The notes under the pieces were generated by a model, which saw only the letters and a program-made list of their open reading frames with translations, was not told the DNA's origin and ran no database searches. Position numbers and translations under genes: made by a program. DNA of 23,523 nt from contig JAEWEJ010000301.1 of assembly GCA_023389455.1 (NCBI GenBank), forward strand, positions 1 to 23,523. Direction: 5' to 3'. Origin of the DNA: Actinomycetes bacterium. GTDB lineage: Bacteria; Actinomycetota; Actinomycetes; Actinomycetales; Cellulomonadaceae. This document shows, piece by piece, positions 14,618 through 21,803 of the stretch (the stretch's first letter is position 1; every line of letters starts with the position of its first letter).

Positions 14618-15661
14618 TCAGGCCGAGGCGCGCACCACCAGCTCGGGTGCGAAGATCAGCGGCTCGCCGGCGGGGGACCCGTGCAGCTGGGCGAGCAGGC
14701 GTGCGCCGGCCGCGCGGGCCATCGCGACGACGGGCTGGATCACGCTCGTGAGCGGCGGGGTGGTCGACGCGGCGACCCCGAGGTTGTCGTACCCGACGAC
14801 GGCCACGTCGCCCGGCACGTCACGCCCGAGCTCCGCCAGCACGCCCAGCGCGCCGGTCGCCATGAGGTCGGAGGCGATGAAGATGCCGTCGACGTCGGGG
14901 TAGCGGGTCAGCAGCTCACGGGCGGCGCGAGCCCCCGACGCGATCGTGAAGTCGCCGTGGACGACGGCCGACTGGTCGAGGTCGGAGGCCGCCATCGCGG
15001 TGCGCCAGCCGGCCAGACGGTCGATGCCGGCGGACATGTCCTGCGGGCCGGCGATGGTCGCGATGCGGGAGCAGCCGCGGTCGATGAGGTGCTGGGTCGC
15101 GATGCGGCCGCCCTCGGTGTTGTCCGTGTCGACGTACTGGACGTCCTCGTCCGGGGCGGACAGCGGACGGCCCACGAAGACGTTGGGCACCCGCGAGGCG
15201 AGCAGCGCGCGGTCGAGGGCGTCGTCACGGTGGTGGGAGACCACGATCGCGCCGTCGACGTGCCCGTTGCGCAGGTAGCGGATGGTCCGTTCGCTCTCGC
15301 CCGGGCGAGCGATGACGAGCACGACCTGGATGTCGGAGTCGGCGAGCGAGGTGCTCAGGCCGTTGAGCGTGCCGGCGAAGAACGGGTCCGAGAGCACCCG
15401 CTCGTCGGGCTCCGGCACGACGAGCGCGATGGAGTCGGTGCGACGCGTCACGAGCGAGCGTGCGGCGCGGTTGGGGGTGTACCCGAGGTCCGCCACGGCG
15501 GCCTCGACAGCCGACAACGCCTCGGGGGAGACGCGCAGCCCTCCGTTGATCGCCCGCGACGCGGTGGAGCGGGACACGCCCGCGCGCTCGGCGACCTGCT
15601 CGAGCGTCGGCGCGGCCGGACGCAGCGAGTCGGTGTGCGTGGAGAAGTTGTCGACCACCAT
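14618..15661 (-). CDS. LacI-family transcriptional regulator (CebR/CelR-like)
   Basis: 347 residues. Residues 19-40 form the LacI helix-turn-helix (TLEQVAERAGVSRSTASRAING), followed by the hinge with YTPNRAARSLVTRRTDSIALV. The remainder is a periplasmic-binding-protein-like effector domain with DGIFIASDLMATGAL and VAVVGYDN. It should repress a sugar operon and release DNA on binding the sugar. It lies directly downstream of the importer genes on the same strand, and the importer promoter carries sequences close to the CebR/CelR operator. Cello-oligosaccharides are therefore the likely signal, by inference. ATG 15661 has AGGGG about 8 nt upstream. A hairpin separates it from the permease gene, and a TAATCT -10 gives it its own promoter. 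Confidence 0.9.
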   Translation of the reverse strand: MVVDNFSTHTDSLRPAAPTLEQVAERAGVSRSTASRAINGGLRVSPEALSAVEAAVADLGYTPNRAARSLVTRRTDSIALVVPEPDERVLSDPFFAGTLNGLSTSLADSDIQVVLVIARPGESERTIRYLRNGHVDGAIVVSHHRDDALDRALLASRVPNVFVGRPLSAPDEDVQYVDTDNTEGGRIATQHLIDRGCSRIATIAGPQDMSAGIDRLAGWRTAMAASDLDQSAVVHGDFTIASGARAARELLTRYPDVDGIFIASDLMATGALGVLAELGRDVPGDVAVVGYDNLGVAASTTPPLTSVIQPVVAMARAAGARLLAQLHGSPAGEPLIFAPELVVRASA

Positions 15662-15732
15662 TGGTCATCCCCTCTGAGGCTGCACGTGGGTGCGCAGCGT
15701 GATGGTTCGTGGTGACGTGGTCGTTGCCCGCA

Positions 15733-15762
15733 CGAGGCGAGATTACCTGCGAATCTGCCTCG
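15733..15762 (-). promoter_or_regulatory. lacI promoter -10 inside an inverted repeat
   Basis: CGAGGC-g-AGATT and AATCTGCCTCG form 11-bp arms, with one bulged base, around a 7-nt centre. On the minus strand the -10 hexamer TAATCT (15745-15740) overlaps one arm, about 72 nt upstream of the lacI leader end. It could be an operator for autoregulation or another regulator, or an RNA hairpin following the upstream terminator. No TTGACA-like -35 is seen. Confidence 0.5.
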
Positions 15763-15765
15763 GGT

Positions 15766-15802
15766 CCTGGGCGGGCGGCCGCGGTCGGGCCGCCCGCCCA
15801 GG
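15766..15802 (-). terminator. Terminator of the sugar importer operon
   Basis: A perfect 15-bp stem (CCTGGGCGGGCGGCC and its complement) with a 7-nt loop starts 16 nt after the stop of the second permease gene. No U-tract is present. Confidence 0.7.
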
Positions 15803-15817
15803 GTCACGTCGAGCGGG

Positions 15818-16726
15818 TCAGCCCTTGACGGCCCCCGCCATGATCCCGGCGACCAGCTGCCTGCCGGCGACCACGAACAGCAGCAGCAGCGGGATGGTCG
15901 ACAGCACGACGCCGGTCATGATCAGCGACATGTCCTTGAAGTAGGACGCCTGCAGGAGCTGCAGGGCGACCGGCAGTGTCGGGTTGGTCGAGCCGAGGAC
16001 GATGAACGGCCAGAAGAAGCTCGTCCAGGACCCGACGAACGCGAACAGCCCGAGCATGACGGCGGCCGGACGTGCCGCCGGCAGGGCGATGTTCCAGAAC
16101 GTGCGGAACATCGAGGCGCCGTCGACGCGCGCCGCCTCGATCAGCTCGTACGGGAGTGCCGACTCGAGGTACTGCGTCATCCAGAAGACGCCGAACGCCG
16201 TGACCAGACCGGGCACGATGACGGCGACGAGCTTCCCGAGCCAGCCGAGCTCCGCCATGATGATGAACAGCGGGACGATGCCGAGCTGCGTCGGGACGGC
16301 CGTCGTCGCGATGACGAACAGCAGCAGCCCGTTGCGGCCACGGAAGCGCAGCTTGGCGAAGGAGAACCCGGCGAGCGTCGAGAAGAGCACCACCGACACC
16401 GCGGTCGTGGTCGACACGATCAGCGAGTTGGTGAGGGCCTTCCAGAAGTTGATGTCCGCCGACAGCACCTGGCTGGCGTTGGACAGGAAGTTGCCCTGCG
16501 GGATCAGCGACGGGATCGGGTTCTGCGAGATCGTCGCCGAGTCCGAGCTGGCCAGCAGGAACGCGTAGTACAGCGGCAGGATCGACGCGGCGATCGCGCA
16601 GGTGAGGAACAGGTACGTGACCCACCCCGGCCGACGCTCCGAGCCGTAGCCGCGCGACCGCTTCGCGAACCGCGCGGCAGACGCACCGGCGGTCTGCTGG
16701 ATGTAGGGGACCGAGGGCGCGCTCAT
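15818..16726 (-). CDS. Sugar ABC transporter permease, MalG/CebG type
   Basis: 302 residues with about six hydrophobic segments. The cytoplasmic EAA loop that docks the ATPase is visible as EAARVDGASMFRTFWNIALP. It is the second half of the membrane channel of a CUT1-type carbohydrate importer. ATG 16726 overlaps the stop of the first permease gene in an ATGA arrangement, which indicates translational coupling and makes the start firm. A strong hairpin follows the stop. No ATPase gene is nearby; actinobacterial CUT1 systems commonly share a distant MsiK-type ATPase. Confidence 0.93.
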   Translation of the reverse strand: MSAPSVPYIQQTAGASAARFAKRSRGYGSERRPGWVTYLFLTCAIAASILPLYYAFLLASSDSATISQNPIPSLIPQGNFLSNASQVLSADINFWKALTNSLIVSTTTAVSVVLFSTLAGFSFAKLRFRGRNGLLLFVIATTAVPTQLGIVPLFIIMAELGWLGKLVAVIVPGLVTAFGVFWMTQYLESALPYELIEAARVDGASMFRTFWNIALPAARPAAVMLGLFAFVGSWTSFFWPFIVLGSTNPTLPVALQLLQASYFKDMSLIMTGVVLSTIPLLLLFVVAGRQLVAGIMAGAVKG

Positions 16727-17730
16727 CGCTTGACCTTCTTCCGTGCCTGCTTCGGCGTCGAGTCGGACGCGATCCGTCGGGTCAGCCAGAAGTTCAGCAT
16801 GCCGACCGCGAGGATGATGAGGAACAGCACCCAGGCCACGGCTGCCGCCCGACCGAAGCTCTTGAGGTTGCCGAACCCGAGCTCGTAGATGTACATGGTG
16901 ACCGTCATCCACTGCCGGCTCGGGCCACCCTGACCCAGCTGGTCGAACAGACGCGGCTCGTCGAAGATCTGCAGGCCACCGATCGTCGACGTGATGACGA
17001 CGAAGATGATGGTCGGGCGGATCTGCGGGATGGTGATCGAGAAGAACTGCCGCAGGCGGCCGGCGCCGTCGATGACCGCGGCCTCGTAGAGGTCACGGGG
17101 CACGGCCTGCATCGCGGCGAGCAGGATGAGTGTGTTGTAGCCGGTCCACCGGAAGTTGACCATGCTGGCGATCGCCGCGTGCGACGGCAGGACCGAGCCG
17201 TGCCACTTGACCGGCTCGATGCCGATCGTGCCGAGGACCGTGTTGACGAGGCCCGCCTGGTCGGCGAAGAGCTTGCCGAAGATCAGGGAGACGGCCACGG
17301 GGGCGACCACGTACGGCACCAGGACACCCATGCGCCAGAACGTCCGCGCGCGCAGGTTCGCGTCGAGCATCGCCGCGAGGACGACCGCGACCATGAGCTG
17401 GGGGACCGTGGACAGCAGGAAGATGCTGAAGGTGTTGCGCAGCGCCTTCCAGAAGTTCGGCTCCTGGAAGACGGTCGCGAAGTTCGCGAAGCCGACGAAG
17501 TCTCCCTGACCGCCGAGCAGGTGCCAGTCGTAGAGCGACACGTAGGCGGTGTACGCCAGCGGGAAGAGTCCCGTCAGGGCGAACAGCAGGAAGAACGGCG
17601 AGATGTACAGGTAGGGCGAGACCTTGACGTCCCAACGGCTGAGCTTCTGGCTGAAGCCGAGGCGGCGCGGGGTCCGTGGGGAGTCGGGCAGCTGGCGCCC
17701 TGCGCGCTGCTGCGTGGTCGACGTGGCCAT
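16723..17730 (-). CDS. Sugar ABC transporter permease, MalF/CebF type
   Basis: 335 residues with about six membrane segments after a polar N-terminus of roughly 45 residues. The EAA loop reads EAAVIDGAGRLRQFFSITIP. It pairs with the downstream MalG-type permease to form the channel. ATG 17730 has GGAGG about 8 nt upstream; the frame is open for 20 further Pro-rich codons that look non-coding. The gap of about 90 bp to the binding-protein gene holds a large hairpin. The stop overlaps the next start by ATGA. Confidence 0.93.
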   Translation of the reverse strand: MATSTTQQRAGRQLPDSPRTPRRLGFSQKLSRWDVKVSPYLYISPFFLLFALTGLFPLAYTAYVSLYDWHLLGGQGDFVGFANFATVFQEPNFWKALRNTFSIFLLSTVPQLMVAVVLAAMLDANLRARTFWRMGVLVPYVVAPVAVSLIFGKLFADQAGLVNTVLGTIGIEPVKWHGSVLPSHAAIASMVNFRWTGYNTLILLAAMQAVPRDLYEAAVIDGAGRLRQFFSITIPQIRPTIIFVVITSTIGGLQIFDEPRLFDQLGQGGPSRQWMTVTMYIYELGFGNLKSFGRAAAVAWVLFLIILAVGMLNFWLTRRIASDSTPKQARKKVKR

Positions 17731-17764
17731 GGGTGGGTCCTCCGGAGGTGGGGGCGACGCGGGC

Positions 17765-17802
17765 GAGGCCGGGCCGGTGGCGGTCGCCACCGACCCGGCC
17801 TC
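17765..17802 (-). other. Intercistronic hairpin between binding-protein and permease genes
   Basis: The outer stem GAGGCCGGG/CCCGGCCTC (9 bp) and the inner stem GGTGGC/GCCACC (6 bp) are separated by a 2x2 internal loop and capped by a 4-nt loop. It begins 17 nt after the binding-protein stop. Such elements often stabilise the upstream mRNA or partly terminate transcription, giving more binding protein than permease. Confidence 0.65.
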
Positions 17803-17818
17803 GTGCGGTCAGGTCAGG

Positions 17819-19120
17819 TCAGCCGAGACCCTGGACGACCTGGGTGAAGCCGTCCCACTGCGCTGCCGGGTCGGCGCCGTTGACGTCCACCTCGATGATC
17901 GCGTTGGAGACCGCGTCGTGGACCGTGAAGTACTGCGGGCCCTTGAACGGCACGACGACGCCCTTGGCGCGGTTGGCGAGGATCTCGCCGACCGGCGCGT
18001 TGTTGAAGAACTCGTTGGACGCCGACTTGATCTCGTCGGACTCGAGCGCCTCGACCTGGCTCGGGAACGTGCCCTTGTTCGTGAACGCCTCGATCTGCTG
18101 CTCGGGGGCGGTCAGCCACGCGGCCAGCTCCTTGGCGGCCTCGACGTTCGCGCCCTGCGACGGGACGGTCAGGAACGAGCCGCCCCAGTTGCCGGAGCCG
18201 CCGGGGAAGACGTCCGCGAGGTCCCAGCCGGTGACGCCGGCCGCGTTGCCCTCGATGACACCGAGCATCCAGCCCGGGGCCAGCATGAGCGCGAAGCCGT
18301 CGTTCTGGAACGCGCCGTTCCAGTCGTCGCTCCACTGCGTGAGGTGCGCGGACTGGTTGTCGGTCACCGCAGCGGCCGTCACCTGGTCGAACATCTCCTT
18401 GATGCGCGGGTTCTCCAGCGCGACGATGTCACCGGTGTCGGGGTCCTCGTAGGCCGCCTCCTCCTGGTTCACCATGCCCTGGTAGACGGCCGCGGCGGAG
18501 TCGAAGAAGGGCTTGCCCGTCTTCGCCGTGTACTCCTTGCCGACCTCGAAGAACTTCTCCCACGTGGCGTCCGCGCCGCCGAACAGCTCGGCGACGGCCG
18601 CGCGGTCGGAGGGCAGGCCGGCTGCCTCGAACAGGTCGGCGCGGTAGGCGAGGCCCTCCGGGCCGATGTCCGTGCCGTAGCCGATGAGCTTGCCGTCGGG
18701 CGTGGTGGCCTGACCGACCTTCCAGTCCAGCCAGCGGCCCTCGACGTCGGGGGAGGACAGGTCCTCGAAGTAGTCCGGGAACTGCATGAGCTCGGGGAGC
18801 CAGTCGACCTCGATGGCCTCGATGTCGGCGGTGCCGGAGCCCGCCGCGAGACGCGTGTTGAGGTTCTCGCGCGCCTCGTTCGACGTCGCCGCGACCTTCT
18901 GCTCGATCGTGACGCCCGGGTGCTCGGCCTCGTAGCGGTCGAACATCTCGTCCGTGTAGCCGAACTCGTTGAAGGTGGCGACCGTGAGCGTGATGTTCCC
19001 GCCGTCGGTGGACTCCTCACCCTCGCCCGCGTCGTTGCTCGAGGAGCAGGCGGTGGCGACGAGGGCGATGCCCGTCACACCTGCTGCGAGCGCCCACGCC
19101 TTGCGTGTGGTCTTGCGCAC
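17819..19120 (-). CDS. Sugar ABC transporter substrate-binding lipoprotein (CebE-like)
   Basis: 433 residues. A basic start, a hydrophobic stretch (8-22) and the lipobox Val-Ala-Thr-Ala-Cys25 give a lipoprotein signal peptide. A linker rich in Ser, Gly and acidic residues follows. The rest is a family-1 extracellular solute-binding protein, with ITLTVATFNEFGYTDEMFDRYEAEHPGV at the start of the mature domain. It captures an oligosaccharide outside the cell and delivers it to the two permeases downstream. Cello-oligosaccharides are inferred from the operator sequences and resemblance to CebE, not from binding residues. GTG 19120 has AGGGAG about 6 nt upstream. The leader is long (about 158 nt) and contains two operator-like sites. 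Confidence 0.92.
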   Translation of the reverse strand: MRKTTRKAWALAAGVTGIALVATACSSSNDAGEGEESTDGGNITLTVATFNEFGYTDEMFDRYEAEHPGVTIEQKVAATSNEARENLNTRLAAGSGTADIEAIEVDWLPELMQFPDYFEDLSSPDVEGRWLDWKVGQATTPDGKLIGYGTDIGPEGLAYRADLFEAAGLPSDRAAVAELFGGADATWEKFFEVGKEYTAKTGKPFFDSAAAVYQGMVNQEEAAYEDPDTGDIVALENPRIKEMFDQVTAAAVTDNQSAHLTQWSDDWNGAFQNDGFALMLAPGWMLGVIEGNAAGVTGWDLADVFPGGSGNWGGSFLTVPSQGANVEAAKELAAWLTAPEQQIEAFTNKGTFPSQVEALESDEIKSASNEFFNNAPVGEILANRAKGVVVPFKGPQYFTVHDAVSNAIIEVDVNGADPAAQWDGFTQVVQGLG

Positions 19121-19233
19121 AATGACTCCCTTGTCAGTCGGACGGCTGCCTCGCCGTACACCTAGTCCGCGCGGCCAGCCCCAGCCCTAGTCGGCTGGGA
19201 CGGGCGCTGCGCGCGGGGCTGTCGGCCCCGTCG

Positions 19234-19247
19234 TGGCCACGCTCCCA
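19234..19247. promoter_or_regulatory. CebR/CelR-like operator, proximal site
   Basis: On the minus strand it reads TGGGAGCGTGGCCA, 11 of 14 matches to the TGGGAGCGCTCCCA operator known for CebR and CelR in Streptomyces and Thermobifida. The first half-site is perfect. It is 25 bp centre to centre from the second site. Confidence 0.5.
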
Positions 19248-19258
19248 GGTACATCTCG

Positions 19259-19272
19259 CGGGAGCGTTCCCA
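19259..19272. promoter_or_regulatory. CebR/CelR-like operator, promoter-proximal site
   Basis: On the minus strand it reads TGGGAACGCTCCCG, 12 of 14 matches to TGGGAGCGCTCCCA. It lies just downstream of the predicted transcription start, where a bound LacI-type repressor would block early elongation. Confidence 0.65.
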
Positions 19273-19284
19273 CGCACTGCGGAC

Positions 19285-19314
19285 ACGATCGACCCGAAGA
19301 TGGTCGGGTGTCAA
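19285..19314 (-). promoter_or_regulatory. Promoter of the sugar importer operon
   Basis: On the minus strand a perfect TTGACA (19314-19309) is followed by 18 nt and GATCGT (19290-19285), one base from TAnnnT. The predicted start is near 19278, immediately before the two operator-like sites. Confidence 0.6.
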
Positions 19315-19358
19315 GGAGGGTGGCCCCGGCGGCGTGGGTGGTAGCGGTCCCAAGGCAG

Positions 19359-19412
19359 CGTTACCGCAGGTCACGACGTTTTCCCATCGTTCCCACGTTA
19401 CTCAATCGTTAC
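19359..19412. repeat. Three CGTTAC copies upstream of the importer promoter
   Basis: CGTTAC occurs at 19359-19364, 19396-19401 and 19407-19412, the last two 11 bp apart, about one helical turn. The stretch is locally AT-rich. It lies upstream of the -35, where activators commonly bind. No regulator is assigned. Confidence 0.35.
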
Positions 19413-19435
19413 GGCTCGGAGACTGTGCCGTGCCC

Positions 19436-19460
19436 TGGGCGCCGGCGCACCCGGCGCCCA
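19436..19460 (-). terminator. Hairpin downstream of the DUF2505 gene
   Basis: A perfect 10-bp stem TGGGCGCCGG/CCGGCGCCCA with a 5-nt loop. It lies about 95 nt past the DUF2505 stop and upstream of the importer promoter, so it would insulate the two. Confidence 0.5.
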
Positions 19461-19490
19461 TCTGACCAGCGCGGACGGGCGTGCGGTCCG

Positions 19491-19520
19491 CCGCTCTCGT
19501 CCGCGCGCGCGGGAGAGCGG
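19491..19520 (-). terminator. Weaker hairpin downstream of the DUF2505 gene
   Basis: An 8-bp stem CCGCTCTC/GAGAGCGG with a 14-nt loop starts 32 nt after the DUF2505 stop. It may act with the hairpin at 19436. Confidence 0.35.
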
Positions 19521-19552
19521 TCGGCGGGTGCCGGCGCGGGTCCCGGCGGTGC

Positions 19553-20083
19553 TCAGCGGGAGGTCGTCGGGCCCTCGGCACCGCTGCGGTCGCCGGCCAG
19601 CCAGCGGGCGGCGACCACCCGCTCGGCGTGCAGCGCACCGCGTACCGCCGCAGCCGCGGCCTCCTCGATGGCGGCGCCGAACAGCGGCACGGCCGCCCTG
19701 ACCTCGCCGTCGTACGTCACGCGCGAGCCCGGTCCCTCGGCCGTGAGGGACGTCCGGCCCGTCAGGCGCACGGGTGCTCCGGCGATCTCGACGACCACCG
19801 TGCCCGACCGGGAGCCGTCGGGTCCCGGCGCCTCCCACGCCTCGACCTGGCGCACGTCGATCCGGTCGCCCACGAACGGGCGCAGCTGCGAGGGGATCTG
19901 CGCGGAGGGCAGGGCGCGGCGCGTGGTGACGGTGAACGCCTCGTCCCCGCTGCCGGAGACGTCCACCTGCTGCTCCGCAGCGCCGGCGGCGCGGACCTTC
20001 GCGTGCACGTACCCGGGGTCGCTGAGGAGCATGGCGGCACCACGTACGTCGGTGGGCAGGTCGATCGTCTCGTGCAGCTGCAC
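19553..20083 (-). CDS. DUF2505 family protein (SRPBCC-like fold)
   Basis: 176 residues. The layout is that of actinobacterial DUF2505: an N-terminal strand HETIDLPTDV, a helix with MLLSDPGYVHAKV, then alternating strands such as FTVTTRRALP, GTVVVEIAG and SRVTYDGEVRAAVP, and a long C-terminal amphipathic helix ending near an Arg/Trp-rich stretch. The fold resembles START/SRPBCC lipid- or ligand-binding proteins, but no ligand or reaction is known. GTG 20083 is secured by AGGAGG with 6 nt spacing. The frame is open for about 90 further codons that run antisense into pdtaS and are not coding. It is divergent from pdtaS; a possible -10 (TAGGCT, minus strand) lies at 20169-20174. Confidence 0.8.
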   Translation of the reverse strand: MQLHETIDLPTDVRGAAMLLSDPGYVHAKVRAAGAAEQQVDVSGSGDEAFTVTTRRALPSAQIPSQLRPFVGDRIDVRQVEAWEAPGPDGSRSGTVVVEIAGAPVRLTGRTSLTAEGPGSRVTYDGEVRAAVPLFGAAIEEAAAAAVRGALHAERVVAARWLAGDRSGAEGPTTSR

Positions 20084-20186
20084 CGCAGACCTCCTGGCGG
20101 TGGACGTGGGGCCCGTGCGGAGGCACGGGCCCGTGACGGGGCTCCGCCGGGCGGGGCCGTCGTCCTCGAGCCTAGTCGTCCCTGCG

Positions 20187-20192
20187 TACCCT
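20187..20192 (+). promoter_or_regulatory. -10 element (TACCCT) of pdtaS, leaderless
   Basis: TACCCT, 6 nt, then GTG 20199. No Shine-Dalgarno sequence precedes the start. Hexamer and spacing are identical to those of the NYN gene at 7583. Confidence 0.65.
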
Positions 20193-20198
20193 GGGCGT

Positions 20199-21680
20199 GT
20201 GTCCACGCTGAGCGACCTCGTCACGCGCCACGGCTCCCTGCAGCCGGCAGATCTCGAGTGGCTGCACCTGCTCGTGGGGGACTGGCAGGTCGTCTCCGAT
20301 CTCGCGTTCGCCGACCTGGTGCTGTGGCTGCCGACCGTCGACGGCGACTTCATCGCGGTCGCGCAGTGCCGGCCCTCGACCGGTGCGACGGTCCACTACG
20401 ACGACGTCGTGGGGTCGCGGCCGCCGGAGGGTCAGGTCTCGCAGCTGCGACGGGCGCTCGAGGAGCAGGCGCCGCAGCGCTCGCGCGAGCCGCGCTGGTT
20501 CGGCTCGTACGCGGTCCGCGAGGAGGCGGTGCCGGTGGTGCGCGGCGGCCGGTCGATCGCCGTCCTCGCGCGGCAGACCAACCTCGGCGGCGCACGCACA
20601 CCGTCGCGGCTCGAGCTGAACTACGTGGAGGCGGCCGACGACCTCGTCGCCATGATCGCCCGCGGCGAGTTCCCGGCGCCCGACGCCCCGACCGGCCCGC
20701 GCCGCGGCGCACCCCGGGTCGGTGACGGGCTCGTGCGGCTCAACGGCGAGGGCGAGGTGCTGTACGCCAGCCCCAACGCGCTGTCGTGCTTCCACCGGCT
20801 CGGCGCGCTCGGGGACCTGGTGGGTCGCTCGCTGATCGAGGTGACGGCGGACCTCATCGAGCAGGACGCGACCGTCGACGAGTCGATGCCGCTGGTCCTC
20901 ATGGGACGTGCACCCTGGCGGGTGGACGTCGAGGCCCGCGGGGTCGCGCTGTCCCTGCGCGCCGTGCCGCTCACGGAGGGCGCCCAGCGCACCGGCGCCG
21001 TGCTGCTCTGCCGCGACGTGTCGGAGCTGCGCCGCCGGGAGCGGGAGCTGATCACCAAGGACGCGACGATCCGCGAGATCCACCACCGCGTGAAGAACAA
21101 CCTGCAGACCGTCGCCGCGCTGCTGCGGCTGCAGTCGCGCCGCATGAGCTCGCCCGAGGCGCGCGAGGCGCTCGGGGAGGCGATGCGGCGCGTCGCCACG
21201 ATCGCGCTGGTGCACGAGACGCTGTCGCAGACGCTGGACGAGAGCGTGCCGTTCGACGACCTGGTGGGTCGCAGCCTGCGCCTCGCGGCGGACGTGGCGA
21301 CCGCGGGAGCCCACGTGCGCACGACCGTCCGGGGGTCGTTCGGGGCGGTCCCGGCCGAGGACGCGACCGCCCTGGCGCTCGTCCTGACCGAGCTGGTGAC
21401 GAACGCCGTCGAGCACGGTCTGGCGGGTCGGGAGCAGGGGACGGTCGAGATCGTCGTCGACCGCGAGGCCAACCGGTTGCGCGTCGAGGTGGTCGACGAC
21501 GGGGCAGGGCTCCCCGACGGCAAGGGGGCAGGGACGGGCCTGGGTACCCAGATCGTCTCGACGCTCGTGCGCAACGAGCTCGGCGGCTCGATCGAGTGGC
21601 GCAGCCGCGAGGGCGGCGGCACGTCGGTCGTCATCGACGCCGTGCTGCGCCAGGGACGCGACGCGGCCACGGTCGCGTGA
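20199..21680 (+). CDS. pdtaS: Sensor histidine kinase PdtaS
   Basis: 493 residues, no membrane segment, so a cytosolic sensor. Residues 1-150 form the GAF-like sensor (MSTLSDLVTRHG start, then FADLVLWLP and VAQCRP). About 185-285 is a PAS domain (YASPNALSCFHRLG). The HisKA_2 box is REI-H295-H296-RVKNNLQTVAALLRLQ. The ATPase domain shows Asn402 (LVTNAVEH), DDGAGLPDG and GLGTQIV. It matches Mycobacterium PdtaS throughout, as I recall that protein. PdtaS phosphorylates the RNA-binding antiterminator PdtaR, which is not in this window. GTG 20199 is fixed by a TACCCT 6 nt upstream. The convergent whiB1 follows, the same neighbour as in M. tuberculosis. Confidence 0.93.
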   Translation: MSTLSDLVTRHGSLQPADLEWLHLLVGDWQVVSDLAFADLVLWLPTVDGDFIAVAQCRPSTGATVHYDDVVGSRPPEGQVSQLRRALEEQAPQRSREPRWFGSYAVREEAVPVVRGGRSIAVLARQTNLGGARTPSRLELNYVEAADDLVAMIARGEFPAPDAPTGPRRGAPRVGDGLVRLNGEGEVLYASPNALSCFHRLGALGDLVGRSLIEVTADLIEQDATVDESMPLVLMGRAPWRVDVEARGVALSLRAVPLTEGAQRTGAVLLCRDVSELRRRERELITKDATIREIHHRVKNNLQTVAALLRLQSRRMSSPEAREALGEAMRRVATIALVHETLSQTLDESVPFDDLVGRSLRLAADVATAGAHVRTTVRGSFGAVPAEDATALALVLTELVTNAVEHGLAGREQGTVEIVVDREANRLRVEVVDDGAGLPDGKGAGTGLGTQIVSTLVRNELGGSIEWRSREGGGTSVVIDAVLRQGRDAATVA

Positions 21681-21682
21681 CG

Positions 21683-21703
21683 CCGGGCGGCGCTGCCGCC
21701 CGG
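21683..21703 (+). terminator. Hairpin directly after pdtaS
   Basis: A 9-bp perfect stem CCGGGCGGC/GCCGCCCGG with a 3-nt loop, 2 nt after the pdtaS stop. Confidence 0.55.
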
Positions 21704-21745
21704 TGGCGCACGTCGCGCCGGTGGTGACGCGTGCCCGGACGCGCC

Positions 21746-21775
21746 GACGGGGCCACCGCGTGCGGTGGCCCCGTC
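21746..21775. terminator. Bidirectional terminator between pdtaS and whiB1
   Basis: A 14-bp perfect stem (GACGGGGCCACCGC and its complement) around GT, between two convergent genes and 28 nt past the whiB1 stop. No U-tract. Confidence 0.7.
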
Positions 21776-21803
21776 GTGGGCGTCGTCGAGGTCGGCGGCT
21801 GCG

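Noticed and set aside
17624..19165. 513-codon plus-strand open frame
   Set aside because: It is exactly antisense to the substrate-binding protein and the start of the permease gene, both of which have clear signatures.
19233..20198. Upstream extension of the pdtaS frame
   Set aside because: The frame is open for about 320 codons before GTG 20199, but it is antisense to DUF2505, and PdtaS homologs begin at the MSTL sequence preceded by the -10.
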